Source: Codonopsis lanceolata | Taxonomy: Eukaryota; Streptophyta; Magnoliopsida; Asterales; Campanulaceae | Direction: 5' to 3' | Length of the DNA stretch: 64,000 nucleotides | NCBI GenBank assembly: GCA_013146195.2 | Contig: CM028377.1 | Coordinates: 171,816,290 to 171,880,289 of the forward strand | Shown: positions 11,106-22,786 of the stretch, in pieces | How positions within the stretch are numbered: position 1 is the first letter of the stretch | How the letters are laid out: every line of letters begins with the position of its first letter | Program-made: the position numbers and the translations under genes | Notes under the pieces: generated by a model | Databases searched by the model: none | What the model was told of the DNA's origin: nothing | What the model saw: the letters and a program-made list of their open reading frames with translations, nothing else

Positions 11106-11429
11106 TCAAGATTTCCTTGACAAACTCGCAGTATTTGATAAGGGTGATGCACTATATATTCCCCAGACTTGGTTCATTACTAGTTGTGAATCCGAGTACA
11201 CTGTTACCGCTTCAACTCCGACATCCACTGCGAGTTCCAGACCAGCTATCATTGCTTCGTATTCAGCTATGAGATGGATGACATCTCTGCTCCTGACTTT
11301 GTTTGCTGCCCCATCCACATAAAGTTCCCAACAATAGGCCGGTTGAGGTGCTGGAAGCTGCCCGTGCCCGGTTTCTGTTGGTTGAAGGGCTTCAGACTTT
11401 TCTTGCTTGGTGAAGCTTGTCTCTACCAA
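11106..11429 (-). pseudogene. Gypsy additional RNase H
   Basis: WELYVDGAAN carries the first catalytic Asp, AEYEAMIAGLELA the Glu, and VTVYSDSQLVMNQV a further Asp, as in the RNase H that follows the connection domain of Tat elements. About 20 to 30 residues expected between GAAN and AEYEA are missing, so it is internally deleted. RNase H removes the RNA strand during cDNA synthesis. Confidence 0.75.
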
Positions 11430-11710
11430 GAAGTCGGCTAAGGCTTGGGCCTTGATTGCCCACCGAGGCTAGTAATTGATGTGGAACTCTGTGAGCTCGA
11501 TTAACCATTTGAGTAGTCTGCCCGATGAATCGGGGCTTGTGTAGGATTTTGTGCAGTGGTGCGTTTGTGTATACAATGATTGCATGTGCGGAAAAATAAG
11601 CCCTTATAACAAGTGAGTAAACTAATTTTTATGCATTAAAGTAACGACCCTCAATAGGACTGATGGCCTTTGACACATAATACATAGGTTTTTATGCGTT
11701 TAATTCCTCC

Positions 11711-11926
11711 CTAACCAGCACAGCGGCCACAGCCTGGTCTGTGCAAAGGTTTCTCGGGCACAGGGCTGCTAAGGAGGGTCAGCTTGCCAAGATATTTCCT
11801 GAGCTGCTCGAGGGCCTTGGCGTATTCTTCGTTCCATTCGAACCCTTTGTTGCCGCACAGAATCTTGAAGAATGGCAAGCATTTTTTTGCTGACTTGGAC
11901 ATTAAGTGACCAAGGGCAATTATCAT
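11711..11926 (-). pseudogene. Gypsy RT connection/thumb fragment
   Basis: Contains KKCLPFFKILCGNKGFEWNEE, then ALEQLRKYLGKLTLLSSP, the segment between RT and RNase H in Tat-type elements. It is out of frame with the RT motifs upstream. Confidence 0.65.
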
Positions 11927-11944
11927 GCCATTTAGTCATTGGAC

Positions 11945-12697
11945 CTACTTAATGCATTGGGGCTGCTCCATCTCGATTAAAGCTTGGATCTTTTCCGGAT
12001 TTGCCTCTATCCCGCGCTGATTGACCATGAACCTGAGGAACTTCCCTGCTCGGACTCGAACACGCATTTGCTCGGATTCAGATATTATGTTTGCACATAT
12101 TGGCAAACGTCTCCTCCAAGTCAAGAGTGTGGTCGCAACCTCTGGTTTTGATGACCATGTCATCAATACAAGCTTACATGTTCCTATTGAGCTAAGAGCC
12201 AAAAACCTTGTTGACCATGCACTGGCCCCTACATTCTTTAGCCCTAAGGGGCATCATCTTGTAGCAGTACAGACCTCTGCCTGCCTGGAAGGTTGTTTTT
12301 GCTTTGTCTTGTTCATTCATTTGGACTTGTGTGGTACCCTGAGTATGCATCCAAAAAGCTGAGCATTTCAAAACCGGCTATGGCGTCGACTAGCATATCG
12401 ATGCACGGCAGCGGGTAGCAATCCTTCGGGCAAGCTTTGTTGAGGTCGGTGAAGTCACATGCTGGCCAACCAGGTCGGGTACTGGATCTCCTTGTCATTC
12501 GCCTTTTTGACCATTACTACGTTGGCCAGCCATGTCGGGTACTGGATCTCCTCAATGATGTCTACTTTCAGGAGCTTCTCGGCCTTGATCGATGCACTCT
12601 TCTCTGGGAAGTACTGTCTTGGTCGCTGCTGAATAGGTTGAAAGGTTGGATCCACATTTAGGTCGTGGCGAGCAACGTTCTCACTGATTCCTTGCAT
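11945..12697 (-). pseudogene. Gypsy RT, broken into several frames
   Basis: Pieces in order are HDLNVDPTFQPIQQRPRQYFPEKS, then VDIIEEIQYPTWLANVVMVKKAN, then DFTDLNKACPKDCYPLP, IDMLVDAIAGFEMLSFLDAYSGYH, a degenerate MMPLRAKEC segment, then CIDDMVIKTRG near 12145-12180 and KFLRFMVNQRGIEANPEKI. These are the consecutive motifs of gypsy RT. The catalytic YIDD motif reads CIDD, so the tyrosine is lost but both aspartates remain. Frameshifts separate most motifs. Confidence 0.8.
12461..12552. repeat. 60-bp-offset duplication in gypsy RT
   Basis: A segment of about 31 bp (minus strand EIQYPTWLA coding) occurs at 12461-12491 and again at 12521-12551, 60 bp apart. The extra copy replaces the residues usually found between the KKAN and DFTDLNKA motifs, so it looks like a local template switch or replacement rather than a plain insertion. 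Confidence 0.7.
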
Positions 12698-13113
12698 GTC
12701 TTCAACAGTCTATGCGAACACGTCCAGGCTGCTCTTGAGTAGCTCGATCAACTTGCCCCGAGCTTCAGGAGGCATAGCCTTCCCGATCTTGATTTTTTCC
12801 TCGGGGTGAGATTGATGATGATCTCCTCTAGCTCGCCTTGAGGCTAGAATTCAAGCTCATCTCAAACTTGTAGAGTATCCGTCTCAATATCTCATGTCAT
12901 GGGACGCCGAGATTTTCCCATAGAGACCGTTGGTGTTAGAGCTTGTTCGGGTTGGTCGATCTCCATGAGATCCGCTTTCTAGAAGTTTCCCCGAGCTCGA
13001 TGTTGTTTATTGAGACTGGGCCTGAAGCAGTGTTGGTTATGGTCTCTTTTTCGGAGACAATAACTGTGTGCCCGAGTGTCCATGATAAGCTTCTGCTTCT
13101 TTCTTTGAGAATA

Positions 13114-13437
13114 TCAGACGTACTCACACATTGCCCGGGGTTTGCTGTTGAGGATACCCACTTCGTCCTCAGTATAACTTAGCCTCTTGGTGGGGGATGG
13201 AGGTGACCATATGAAATTTGGCCATGGCCGGGGCACCCAGGATGCAATTATCATGATCATCTCTATTCGCATCTGTGCCCCTCCCATGAAGACCTCGAGT
13301 TCGATGGTGCCTTTAACACTGACTTGATGGTTGGTGAGACCTTCAAGCTTTCCCAGGTACGGCTTGAGCCGGGTGTCCGATAATGGCCCTTTGAAACAGG
13401 AGTAATACATGATATCTCTGCATGCCCCAGTGTCCAA
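13114..13437 (-). pseudogene. Gypsy aspartic protease fragment
   Basis: The frame opens with MDTGACRDIMYY, carrying the DTG active-site triad of retroviral-type aspartic proteases, followed by LKPYLGKLEGLTNHQVSVKGTIELEV, which matches the flap and strand region of Tat-type proteases. This enzyme would cleave the Gag-Pol polyprotein. The remaining residues run into a shifted frame. Confidence 0.7.
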
Positions 13438-13442
13438 CTACC

Positions 13443-15572
13443 CTATGAACCTGCCAATTGTTCACCAGTCAAGAGATTACCAGCAGCTGCTTGGAAGCCA
13501 GAGGAGTGCTTGCCAGCTTGCTGCATTTGAAGACTATGCTCTGTTCCCCTACCCGCTGTACTGCTGGTGTATTCGATAGCTTTGGACAAGAGTATATGTG
13601 CTTCTCGAGCTGAGTGTTGGACGGGAGCTCTTCCTGGATCATGTTCACCACCCCTTGAATTTGAGGGGCCTGGCCACTCATTGTTGTTGTTGCTTGAGTT
13701 TCTTTTAAAGCGGTCCAAATTGCTCGCATTGATCAATTACTATATTTCCCGTTTCAGCATAGTGCATTCAGATGCTCTATATTTCGTGTGACCGTATCAT
13801 GATGGTATGATATCACAATACTTCGTGTTGTCCTTGGTGTGACCGAGCTCAGGATCAAACATGTAAGGTACTGGCAATGCATCTCCAACCTGGAACATGA
13901 TCTCTTCACATGTAGTGTTTTAGTGGGGTAAATTTTGATTCCCGAATCTCTGTCCGGGAGTGGATGTGCGCCTCCTATCTCTATACGGGCGGTTATTGCC
14001 CTCCTGGCTCTGGTCAGCTGGTATGGCCGAGCCGTCCTAAGTCTTGTCCTTGCCCTTGGAATTGTCGTCCTTGGCATTTCTCAGTCGAGCAGAACAGATG
14101 TGAGTTGGCCACCCTCATGATAACAGAAGGTGATCTCGGGGTCACTGGTAGCTGTCACTTGGTCGAGCATCTCTTCGAACCGCTTAAGATAACTACTGTA
14201 GGGACTCGTGGTCGCCCTGCTTGATTTTGCCCAAATCAAATTATGTTCTTGGACGTGGGACCTGCAGTACCAAATTCTTCTAGGAATTTCTCCCTGAGAT
14301 CTGCCCAACTGCCAATAGATCCCCGGGGAACTCTTCCCAACCACGATTGTGCCTTGCCCTGGGGGGCGCCTTCGAAAGATTCACAATTTAAGCCAGTCGG
14401 TTAGCCCGTGTCTTCCCAAAGTATTTTTCAAACTGTGGGAAGATGAATGGGCTGCCCTCTAGTGACTTTATGGCTACATAGTCGGGCTTGGCCACGACTA
14501 AGTTAGCCATTTGTTTTGCCATGTCCCTCTTTATGGCCTCCATGTGCTTGGCTAAGCTCTTCTCCGCATCTATGGTGAGAGTCTGGAAGAGCGAGACGAG
14601 CTCACGTATGTTTTGACCGCTGATGGTACTCCTCCCTTGAGCGTCTGGCCGTAGTTGGGCAGTAGGTTGGATCATAAGAAGCTTCAACTTCTTGGTCGAT
14701 CTTGACTTTACGTCTTGGCTGCTGCCCCTCTACCTCTGCATACCCTCGAGCTTTACGCGGCGGCTATGGCTTTCTTCCCGAACGCGGTGCTCCTGTCAGC
14801 GATGATGTCTGTGGGAAAGATTTTGGTAAATGTATCTACTTTCCGCTAATCGTCTCCCCTCTGCCCCTCATTGGCTTGCTCCGAGGGTACATGTATAACT
14901 GAAGGGATCCGTCTACTCGGCACGGGCACTGGGAGGCCTAGCCACCACCAACGAGTGCTGGATTAATTACTGAGAGCAGGCAGCACCAAATCTGCAACTG
15001 GAACCGGGGCGTGGCCCTTAACAGTAGCTGATTGAGTGTGTACTCGGCACGGACAAGTGTTGGGAGGCCTGGCCACCACCAACGAGTGATGGATTAATTA
15101 CTGAGAGCGGGCAGCACCAAATCTGCAACTGGAACCGGGGCGTGGCCCTTAGCATAGCTGATTGAGTGTGTACATCATCGTATTATAATACTTCGCCTGG
15201 ACTTGAAGAGCAGAAGCCTGTTGGTCAGGGGGTTGCCCGGGCAGGCTCACTTGGCTTCCCTGACCATTTTCTCGTTGACGATTTAGCCGGACCCTTAGGT
15301 CTTGAGCTCTGCATCCTTCTGCTCGTTGATGAGTTATCAAGCATCTCGCTGGCTCGTTTGATTCTGGCTAGCATGTTGAGACAGCTGCTCCTCAACATAA
15401 CATTCTCCCCGTGAGCCACGTGCCAAGCTACCACCTTCTGATTTCTCGTTTAAACCCCTTGGGGTGCCCTTGGTGGCAGATCCTGAGGTGGTGGATTATT
15501 ATTTCCAACCAGCTGGCTGCCATCCTGGTGGTTGCTAACGGTGGCGTGATGCTTGCTACCTTTGCCAGCCAT
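13443..15572 (-). pseudogene. Gypsy gag, fragmented
   Basis: The start is the ATG at 15572 (MAGKGSKHHATVSNH). Downstream pieces in several frames include an Arg/Gln-rich segment (15149-15434), KYFGKTRANRLA with a DMAKQMANLV helix region (14388-14687), and a segment with PYSSYLKRFEEMLDQVT (14081-14344). They fit a Retrotrans_gag-like capsid with Ser/Gln-rich flanks. A duplicated GC-rich block (14914-15170) interrupts it. No clean zinc knuckle is visible. Confidence 0.55.
14914..15170. repeat. Two-copy tandem repeat of about 130 bp inside gag
   Basis: Copies start at 14914 and 15041 with TACTCGGCACGG and share ATTAATTACTGAGAGC and GGAACCGGGGCGTGGCCCTTA before ending ATTGAGTGTGTA. They differ by a few substitutions and a short indel, and do not encode a recognisable Gag segment. 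Confidence 0.85.
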
Positions 15573-15631
15573 TGTAATAAGATAGATTTTTGAGAATCTG
15601 CCGGAAAACTTTGAGGAAGCTTTTTGTTTCT

Positions 15632-15645
15632 CGACAACGGAACCA
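15632..15645 (-). other. Putative gypsy primer-binding site
   Basis: The minus strand reads TTTGGTTCCGTTGTCGAG right after the CATCA end of the LTR. Tat-type elements carry a comparable TTTGGCGCCGTTG text at this spot. A tRNA ending in CGGAACCA would be the primer. Confidence 0.45.
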
Positions 15646-15648
15646 AAC

Positions 15649-16227
15649 TGATGTGGCAAAAATACAGCTTGGGTCGTCTGTGTGATGGGTAGGAAGGATA
15701 TCTGGGCTTGAACTACTTTGAATCTGATTAAGATCACAAAAACACCTTAGTGGGAGTGCAAGGCTTGGCCTCACGAAACCACTCTGGCGTAAGAGTAAGT
15801 ATCGGGTGTGAGAGTTAAAAAGTAATTTGACAAAGATTCTAGGCTCAAGAAAGTGTGTGTACCTTGCTTGGGTTTATTATGAAGGGGTATATTATAGGCC
15901 CCCAAGGACATAGAATCCTTGTGGGATTCAGGGAATCCTTGTAGGCATGATGAGTGGACGGATGGCCGCGTGATTGTAGGAGTCTATGGTAAGAGTCCTA
16001 CTCGGATAGGTAAGGCTCTGCCTGGCTGCATGAGATATATTTGTAGGCGACAAGTGTAATTCTCGGGCATGGCCTATACCCAGCCAGGCTTGGGCAGGAC
16101 GTATGATTCTCTGTGATGCCTTGCTAGCTATGCCCACTAGGTTGGTAGGTCCCATGCTAGTTGAGCTCGTGACGCACGTGCTGTGGACGCTCGTGCTTCG
16201 CTCGTGACTCGGCCTGGGCTGGGCACA
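15649..16227 (-). repeat. Putative 5' LTR of the gypsy element
   Basis: On the minus strand it would start TGTGCCC at 16227 and end CCACATCA at 15649, just before a gypsy-type primer-binding site. A TATA-like CTATAATATA (minus) lies near 15886-15896. Boundaries rest on TG/CA ends and the primer site only. Confidence 0.45.
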
Positions 16228-17330
16228 TCAAGAATCCTATAAGAGGATAAATAAAGTCTTTGTTTGCAGAGAAAATGGTGGTCGACGTAGGGACAAAAAA
16301 TAGTTGAAAAGTTGGGATGCTAAGAAAATATTTTCACGTAGGTAAAGAGGAAAGATATCATCTTCCCTCGACAATTAGAAACGAATTTTGAGGAGATTGT
16401 TGGGGAAAAGAGTTGCACGTGGTCGATGGGTAATGGTTTTTCATAATGTGCAAGATTGAGAATGAAAAATGGTAGGGATCATGGTATTTCAAAGACAGAC
16501 CAAGTCAAGAAGTAATAAAGAAGGTTGGGTTGCAGCAGGTTGGTTGGGTATTTGTAATGAGATTCCTCAGAAGGTGGAGTAGAATGACAACTTTTTTTCA
16601 GCATCGATTCATTTGGAAATCAAAATTTTATCTCAAAGAGTAAAAGTACGGAATTGAGTCAGATTGTTGTTATGAGGGGTTGTTTTGGGGTAAAGGAAAC
16701 ATTGAGCTCATGATGTAATTAATTGGCCAAGGAGGATTTGGAGTAGAACATTTGGTAATAGGTTTTTGCCCTACTATGCAATTCTTTTGGAAATCAACAA
16801 AATTTCTATAAAGTATATGGAATTGATTCAGGTTGTGTCAAATACATGAGGGTAAGTGGGTACCCAAATGCAGCATTGAGCTTCCACGAATGGTTGTTAT
16901 GAGAGATTCCCAAAAGGCTGGTTGGGTATATTTGTTATGAGATTCCCAGAAGGTGTTGTTGGTTGGGTATTTGTTATGGTTCTAGATTTTTGGAAATCAA
17001 AAATTTATCTTTTAATTTTTTAAGAGTAAGTAGGGAATTGATTCAAATTGTCGAGTACATTATGAGGGGTTCTTTTGAGTGGGTCGTTGAATGGTGGTCG
17101 AGTACATTATGAGGGGCTCTTTTGAACGAGTAAAGACAACTTTGAACGAGTACATTATCAGCTGGCCGCAGTTCAACAAGAAAGGGGCAACTTTGAAGGC
17201 TTCTTTGTATTTTCTAACTTTCTTTAAATGCATATCTTGTGTTACATTTGTTGAGGTTTCTTGGAGGGGTGTGGTTCATAATTTGGGTATTGTTTTTAAT
17301 AAAAGATATTATTTTTCTGATTAAAAAAAA
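16228..17330. repeat. Non-coding region with diverged short repeats
   Basis: Recurring words include GTTGGGTATTTGTTATGAGATTCC (near 16540, 16920, 16960) and GAGTACATTATGAGGGG (near 17050 and 17100). No protein family is recognisable; the 77-residue frame at 17091-17324 is composed of these repeats. Confidence 0.5.
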
Positions 17331-20279
17331 CCAGGAAAGCTTTATAGCAGCAGCAGTGAGTACGTGCAGCCGTGTAGGTCTAGGTTGAGTGAAAGTAAGA
17401 TATGAAGGAAATCACTATCGAAAGATCAAAACTGGACAAATAGCATATGGAGCCTTGCTGTGATAAATTGGGGTCAATCCTCGACAATTAACTATGAACA
17501 TATATCTTCATAACCTCAGGATTACCTAAGAAATACTTCAACAGTTCCAGATTTATATTGATCTCCCTCGAATCATACTTGATTACTTGAAGGTGCAGCA
17601 GCAATCCCAAAGGATAAATTTGTCGACACGTAAGCCTTCAAGATATTATGCAAGGGGAAGAAATTTGTGAGGTGACTGGTATTGTTCTTCCCCATCTCGG
17701 AAAGGCGATTCCCGTTACTTACCTGTACTTTTACATCCTCATTAGAACAGATGCCTGGAAATTGGTTTTTTACAATTTCCTAATTTTGGACTGAAAAACC
17801 GTATTCTGGCACCATAAAACACAACTCGGCCATCTCATACAAAAATATTCTGCATCGTGTGATAACAAATATAAATAATACTAGTAAATAAAAGACCTTC
17901 AAGCTAGTAAAGTTCAGCGACTATTTCAAGCTTGTTAGTTTTCCACTACAAGCTTCAAGTGAGCATGTCAGTACATGCAAGGAAAACACCAAGATGTTAA
18001 AATCAACTCCTTAAAATTAACTTTTTTTCCTTGGCTACCAAATATCAAAAAACAACTTTGAAATGATCAAACAACAAGGACAAAATTAAACCCTAAGAAA
18101 AAAATAATGCATGTGTTAAGGTGAATTCAACAAATTAGTTCTTATCTCACTTTTAATGTGTTTTGCGTACTGCCTATGCTTGTCAGTTACTCTTTAATTC
18201 CTATTACTGTCATGAGCCCTTTTAGTTCCTCTGGTTCTCACCACCTATGGATAGCCTGACTCGAAGCAATAGTCATCCAAAAATGATCTTTTGAAGTACT
18301 TTACTACTTGACAGGAGGTATGCACTACCGTGAAGTAACTGGTTTGAAACTATGATGATTACTGTGGCCAAGTTTATCTTGAAATCATAAACAAAATCCA
18401 ACTACTCTTCAATCTGTGATTATCAAACTTAAAGCACAACATAAGAGTTTTTCAGTTATACAATAACTCATTCATAAACAAAATTTAACTCTAGCAGGGT
18501 ATAAACAAAATTTAAATTGTAAGCAGATTGAGGACACACTTCAAAGATTTTATAAAAGTAAGGCTAGTGGCTTGATATCTTTAACTTACAGAGGAAGCGG
18601 ATTCAATAAGTCAAGCCACGGTTCATGTTTCTAAATCACGTTATTCGTGTTGCTCGATCTCACCAAAACTATATAACAAATGAAAATTTGAACCAGAAGA
18701 TCTTAATCATACGTGCAAAGGGCTAGCTCTAGTCATTTCAAATACAGTTCAACTAAAAATGTTGGAGATTTCACATGCTCAGGTAGCAATTTCAATGTTG
18801 GTTTTAGATATTGAATTTTAGAACAAATGTTTTCAAATATAGATAAAACAAATATTTTTGCCAAAATTTAAAAGTGTTGATCCTATATCAAGGCACTCTG
18901 TCCTAGAAACTAATAGCAGACAAGATTCATGTCAAGAGTATCCACAGAAAGATACGACAACTTATTGTTGTTCTAATTTATGCAAAGTGTCAAGACAATC
19001 GTTAAAATGCTTATATGTACACTGACTGGCAAACCGATTTCAACAATAAAATAATATTTGCAGGCTTTTATTACCAGAACATAATGAAGATAATAATAAT
19101 TTCACATTGTCTTAGAATTCACATTCAACTTAACATTCATGACACTTGTCTATCGCTATTACCAAAGAGTCATAATTGCTGCAGAAGAAAATTTTCTTTA
19201 AATGATTCAATCTTTACTTCACCTCGAAGAAAATGAAATTGCAGGAGGATAAAATCTCCAAAATCAAGGAGAGAATATCCAAGGCAAATAAATAAAAGGG
19301 TCAATGTAATTAATTGATAGCATGTGCCACAAATTTTTTTAACAAAAACATCAAAACTAACATTGCTCATAATAAATAAAATTGAATAGCAATGTAATTC
19401 GATGAAAACACAAAATTGAATAGCAAATATCTAATTCTCACATTCTGCTCATCATATAAACAAGCTTCATCTATCTTAAAACTAAGTTCATGTTTTTGGT
19501 CATGTTAATATATAATGTCCACCAGTGTTTCTTAGCACTTAATATGGTTAACTCACTTGAGTCAAAATGTTGCCCCTCAAACCGAGCCAGCTTGGCTGAC
19601 TTACAACACTATACGAAGTTCAAGCAAAACAGCAATGAAATAGCCATGTACACAAAAATACTAGTCATGGAAGACCTGAAAGTCAGCTGAAATAGCTATT
19701 TTACCTATTTGACTAATACCAACTTGACAACATGATCACTGTGACAAACTATCTTGTACCAATGCTGTTACCAAACTACAAGTTTGCAGCCGTAGTGTTA
19801 GACACTGATCAGTGTACCAATGCTGTTACCTATGTGACGAAAACTGACTTTCAGGATCACCCTATGACAAACGCCCATACTGTACTATACTTGGAAAATG
19901 AGTTGCAGCCTTGCAGGTGTGGTTAGTATAATTACAAATTCTAGAAGAAAACTTTTGCACGACTTGTATTTTTGTTTGCTCAATCAGTGGCTACTCCCAA
20001 AATTTGCCAAACTGCAATTGATGGCTATTATAAGACTTCAAGGAACACTAAAAAATACCGACTAACTGAAATATATTAAGTGATCACTAATCCGATATCT
20101 CTTCTAACTTGATGTGAACCAACTTAGATATTGATTCAAAAACAAGAAATTGATAACTCAAGCTTAACAGCCCAAACAAGCCTCCATAAACATTAAAATG
20201 TCAGACAAAGATCATAGCAGAATAACCAAAAGCAACGGACTACAGATTACGTATGAGCTTTTAAACTAGCATAAATGGC

Positions 20280-20284
<5 letters not shown>

Positions 20285-20319
<35 letters not shown>
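20285..20319. repeat. (GA)n microsatellite
   Basis: About 17 GA units. A second near-identical block of flank plus GA tract lies at 20460-20500, so the tract and its flanking sequence (ACCAAAAGCAAC/ATGGACTACAGATTAC) were duplicated together. Confidence 0.9.
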
Positions 20320-20322
<3 letters not shown>

Positions 20323-20457
20323 CCTTTTTCAATTCTGATTCCAAAACAAAAACTTGATACCTCAAGCTTAACCAAAAGCAATGGACTACAGATTACATAT
20401 GAGCTTTTTTAAACTAGCAATAAATTCAAAAAATGAGTGTGTATAAATGGCAGCAGA

Positions 20458-20459
<2 letters not shown>

Positions 20460-20500
<41 letters not shown>
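20460..20500. repeat. (GA)n microsatellite
   Basis: About 20 AG/GA units, in the second copy of a roughly 160-180-bp duplicated block. Confidence 0.9.
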
Positions 20501-20502
<2 letters not shown>

Positions 20503-20739
20503 ACCCTTTTCAATACATTCCACGGATTTGTCAAAAATGCCATGCAGAAGAAGTTATTATACCATTAAGATGAATCCTCAAATAACAATCTAAACACCCA
20601 TTGTTCAACCCCATAGCACACGAAGCCATTCAAAACTCCTTCATATTTTGAGTCAATATCTATTAATTTTCTAACACAGTATCAATCAAGAAAAAAAAAC
20701 GGTAAAACCCATTATCACTAACGAACTCAATCAAGAAAT

Positions 20740-22180
20740 CCAACCAGATAGAGTGTGAAGCCAAAAAAACTCTTATTTTCAGTCAAAATCTATTGATGAA
20801 AATAGAGAAATGAAAATCAATCAAAAACATAGAAGAGAAAGAAACCATCATCACCAAAAGCAGATTAAAGAAGAAACAATTCTCATCAACGATAGAATTC
20901 AAATCAGAAACAAATCAGAAAACTGTCCAAATCCAAGAGTTCCATACGAATCCATACTTCTCAGTCAAAATCCAAGAGTGTGAAGCCAAAAAAAAACTCT
21001 TATTTTCAATCAAAAACATAGAAGAGAAAGAAACCATCATCACCAACATTAGAATTCAAATGAGAAACCGATCAGATAACAGTCCAAATCCAAGAGTACA
21101 TACGAATCCATACCAGACTTCATCATACTCTAAGTCAAAATCCATTGATGAAAATGGAGAAGAGAATTTCAATCAAAAACATCTAATCGGCAACAAATTC
21201 GAAAACAGAAACAAATTCTCATCAACGATAGAATTCTAATCAGAAACAAATCAGAAAACTGTCCAAATCCAATAGTTCATACGAATCCATACAAAACTTC
21301 ATCATATTCACAGTCAAAATCCATTAACAGAGAAAAGAATGTAAATCCGAAAACAGAGTAAAGAAATAAACCATTATCAGCATCGTTAGAATTCAAATCA
21401 GAAACAAATCAGAAAACAATTCAAACCCAAGAGTAAGTACGAATCCATATAAAACTCTTTCATATTCTAAGCCAAATTCCATTCATGAAAAACAGAGAAA
21501 ATAATGTAAAATCGAAAACAGAGTAAAGAAATAAACCATTATCAGCATCGTTAGAATTCAAATCAGAAACAAATCAGAAAACAATTCAAACCCAAGAGTA
21601 AGTACGAATCCATACAAAACTCTATCATCTTCTAAGCCAAATTCCATTCATGAAAAATAGAAAATATTATCTATCAAAAACAAATAAAGAAAAGAAACAA
21701 TTGCCATTACCATTAACGTTGAATTAAAATCAGAAACCAGAACAGAAAACAACCGAACCAATAATTTGAATCCAAATTCTTTCTCAAATCAGCCTTTAGA
21801 CAACTATATCTGATAGAAACCCATATTCTAAACTACTGACCTAGTGCGGTAGAGCCTCTATGCATAGTTGAACCGCTAGTACGAATTCAAATCAGAAAAC
21901 AATTCAAACCCAAGAGTAAGTACGAATCCATACAAAACTCTATCATATTCTAGGTCAAATTTCATTCATGAAAAACATAAAAGAATATCAATCAACTACA
22001 AATAAAGAAAAGAAACAATTACCTTTACCATTAACGTTGAATTCAAATCAGGAACCAGATCAGCAAACAACCGAAACCCATAATTTGAATCCAAATTCTT
22101 TCTCAAATCTGATAGAAACCCATACTCTAAACTACTGACCTAGTGCGGTAGTGCCTCTATATATAGTTGAACCCCGAGCG
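20740..22180. repeat. Tandem repeat array, ~165-bp units
   Basis: A unit with GAATTCAAATCAGAAAC, then CAGAAAAC..TTCAAACCCAAGAGTA, then TACGAATCCATACAAAACTC and a TCATGAAAAA-type end recurs many times. Two clear consecutive starts are 21389 and 21554 (period 165). Units at the left are more diverged. A separate motif, GACCTAGTGCGGTAG..GCCTCTAT, appears at 21838 and 22138, so the last part duplicated as a block of about 300 bp. Confidence 0.8.
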
Positions 22181-22545
22181 TTCCTTTACCCTACACTCGT
22201 TGCGTGGGCTTCAGATCAAATGAAAAGGGTTTCTCGAATTTTCCAATCGAAAAGGGTATGATATCTGTACGTTTGGAGAAAAATGTGACCGTTATGAATC
22301 TTACCGTTGAGAATGGTCGCAACAAGTTTGTCATTTATCACGGCAAGTTTTTCTTTTCTTTTTCATTTTTATTTTACTGAAATTGGCAATATACTCTCCT
22401 CTTTCCACACAAAAAGTTTTTGGTATTTTCAAAAAAATTGTTAAGGTTAGGTTGTTCAATTTGTTAAGAGTTTTGCTTAGTTTTTTCTGTAATAGGTTCC
22501 ACGGTTGTAGAACAGGAATTGTTAAACGTTTTAGTTTGTTATTTA

Positions 22546-22784
22546 CTAGAACTTTGTATCCGTGCCATAGGCACGGTGACAGTATATTTTGGGGTGTCAG
22601 TATATATTAACTACGTAATTGAAGGGATGTATTGCTTCAAGTGGTAGTTAAAGAGCGATATTCGAACTCGATCCATAGTTAAGGGGATTGTTTGTAAGGG
22701 ACCTAGAACCGTTGGATCTTACGGCCGGGATCGATTCAGACCGCCGAATAGCATCAGTCAATTGACTGAGCTGTATTGTATAGT
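22546..22784 (-). mobile_element. Non-autonomous Helitron, short
   Basis: On the minus strand it ends in a hairpin (CCGTGCC ATA GGCACGG-type) followed by ..AAAGTTCTAG with a T after it, the CTRR end of Helitrons. The 5' end is degenerate (TAACTATACAATACAGCTC, compared with TCTATAATACAATA..CTC elsewhere here). Its inside resembles 25420-25600. It carries no RepHel protein. Confidence 0.6.
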
Positions 22785-22786
22785 TA

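Larger units (their letters stand above)
9054..16227 (-). mobile_element. Tat-like Ty3-gypsy retrotransposon, decayed
   Basis: On the minus strand the order is LTR, primer-binding site, gag, protease, RT, RNase H, integrase, which is the Ty3-gypsy order. The extra RNase H of the YVDGAAN type followed by integrase is typical of the Tat lineage. All domains carry frameshifts or stops. GC content is higher than in the neighbours. The 3' flank (9054-9900) is GC-rich with reiterated GAGCGGGCA-like words, but I cannot delimit a 3' LTR; the copia LTR at 7802-9053 abuts it and may have cut it. Confidence 0.8.
17331..22200. other. Gene-poor region, possible untranslated minus-strand transcript
   Basis: No open frame here resembles a protein. 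On the minus strand there is a TATATATAG box near 22160, an AT-rich pyrimidine-rich stretch below it, (CT)n tracts, and a consensus splice donor ACAG/GTAAGT near 17715-17730. That would suit a spliced non-coding or decayed transcript running from about 22.1 kb to about 17.4 kb, but this is inference. The lower part (17400-19900) is plain AT-rich sequence. Confidence 0.25.

Noticed and set aside
20740..22180. CRISPR-like array
   Set aside because: Units are long, diverged and directly adjacent without unique spacers; this is a plant tandem repeat.
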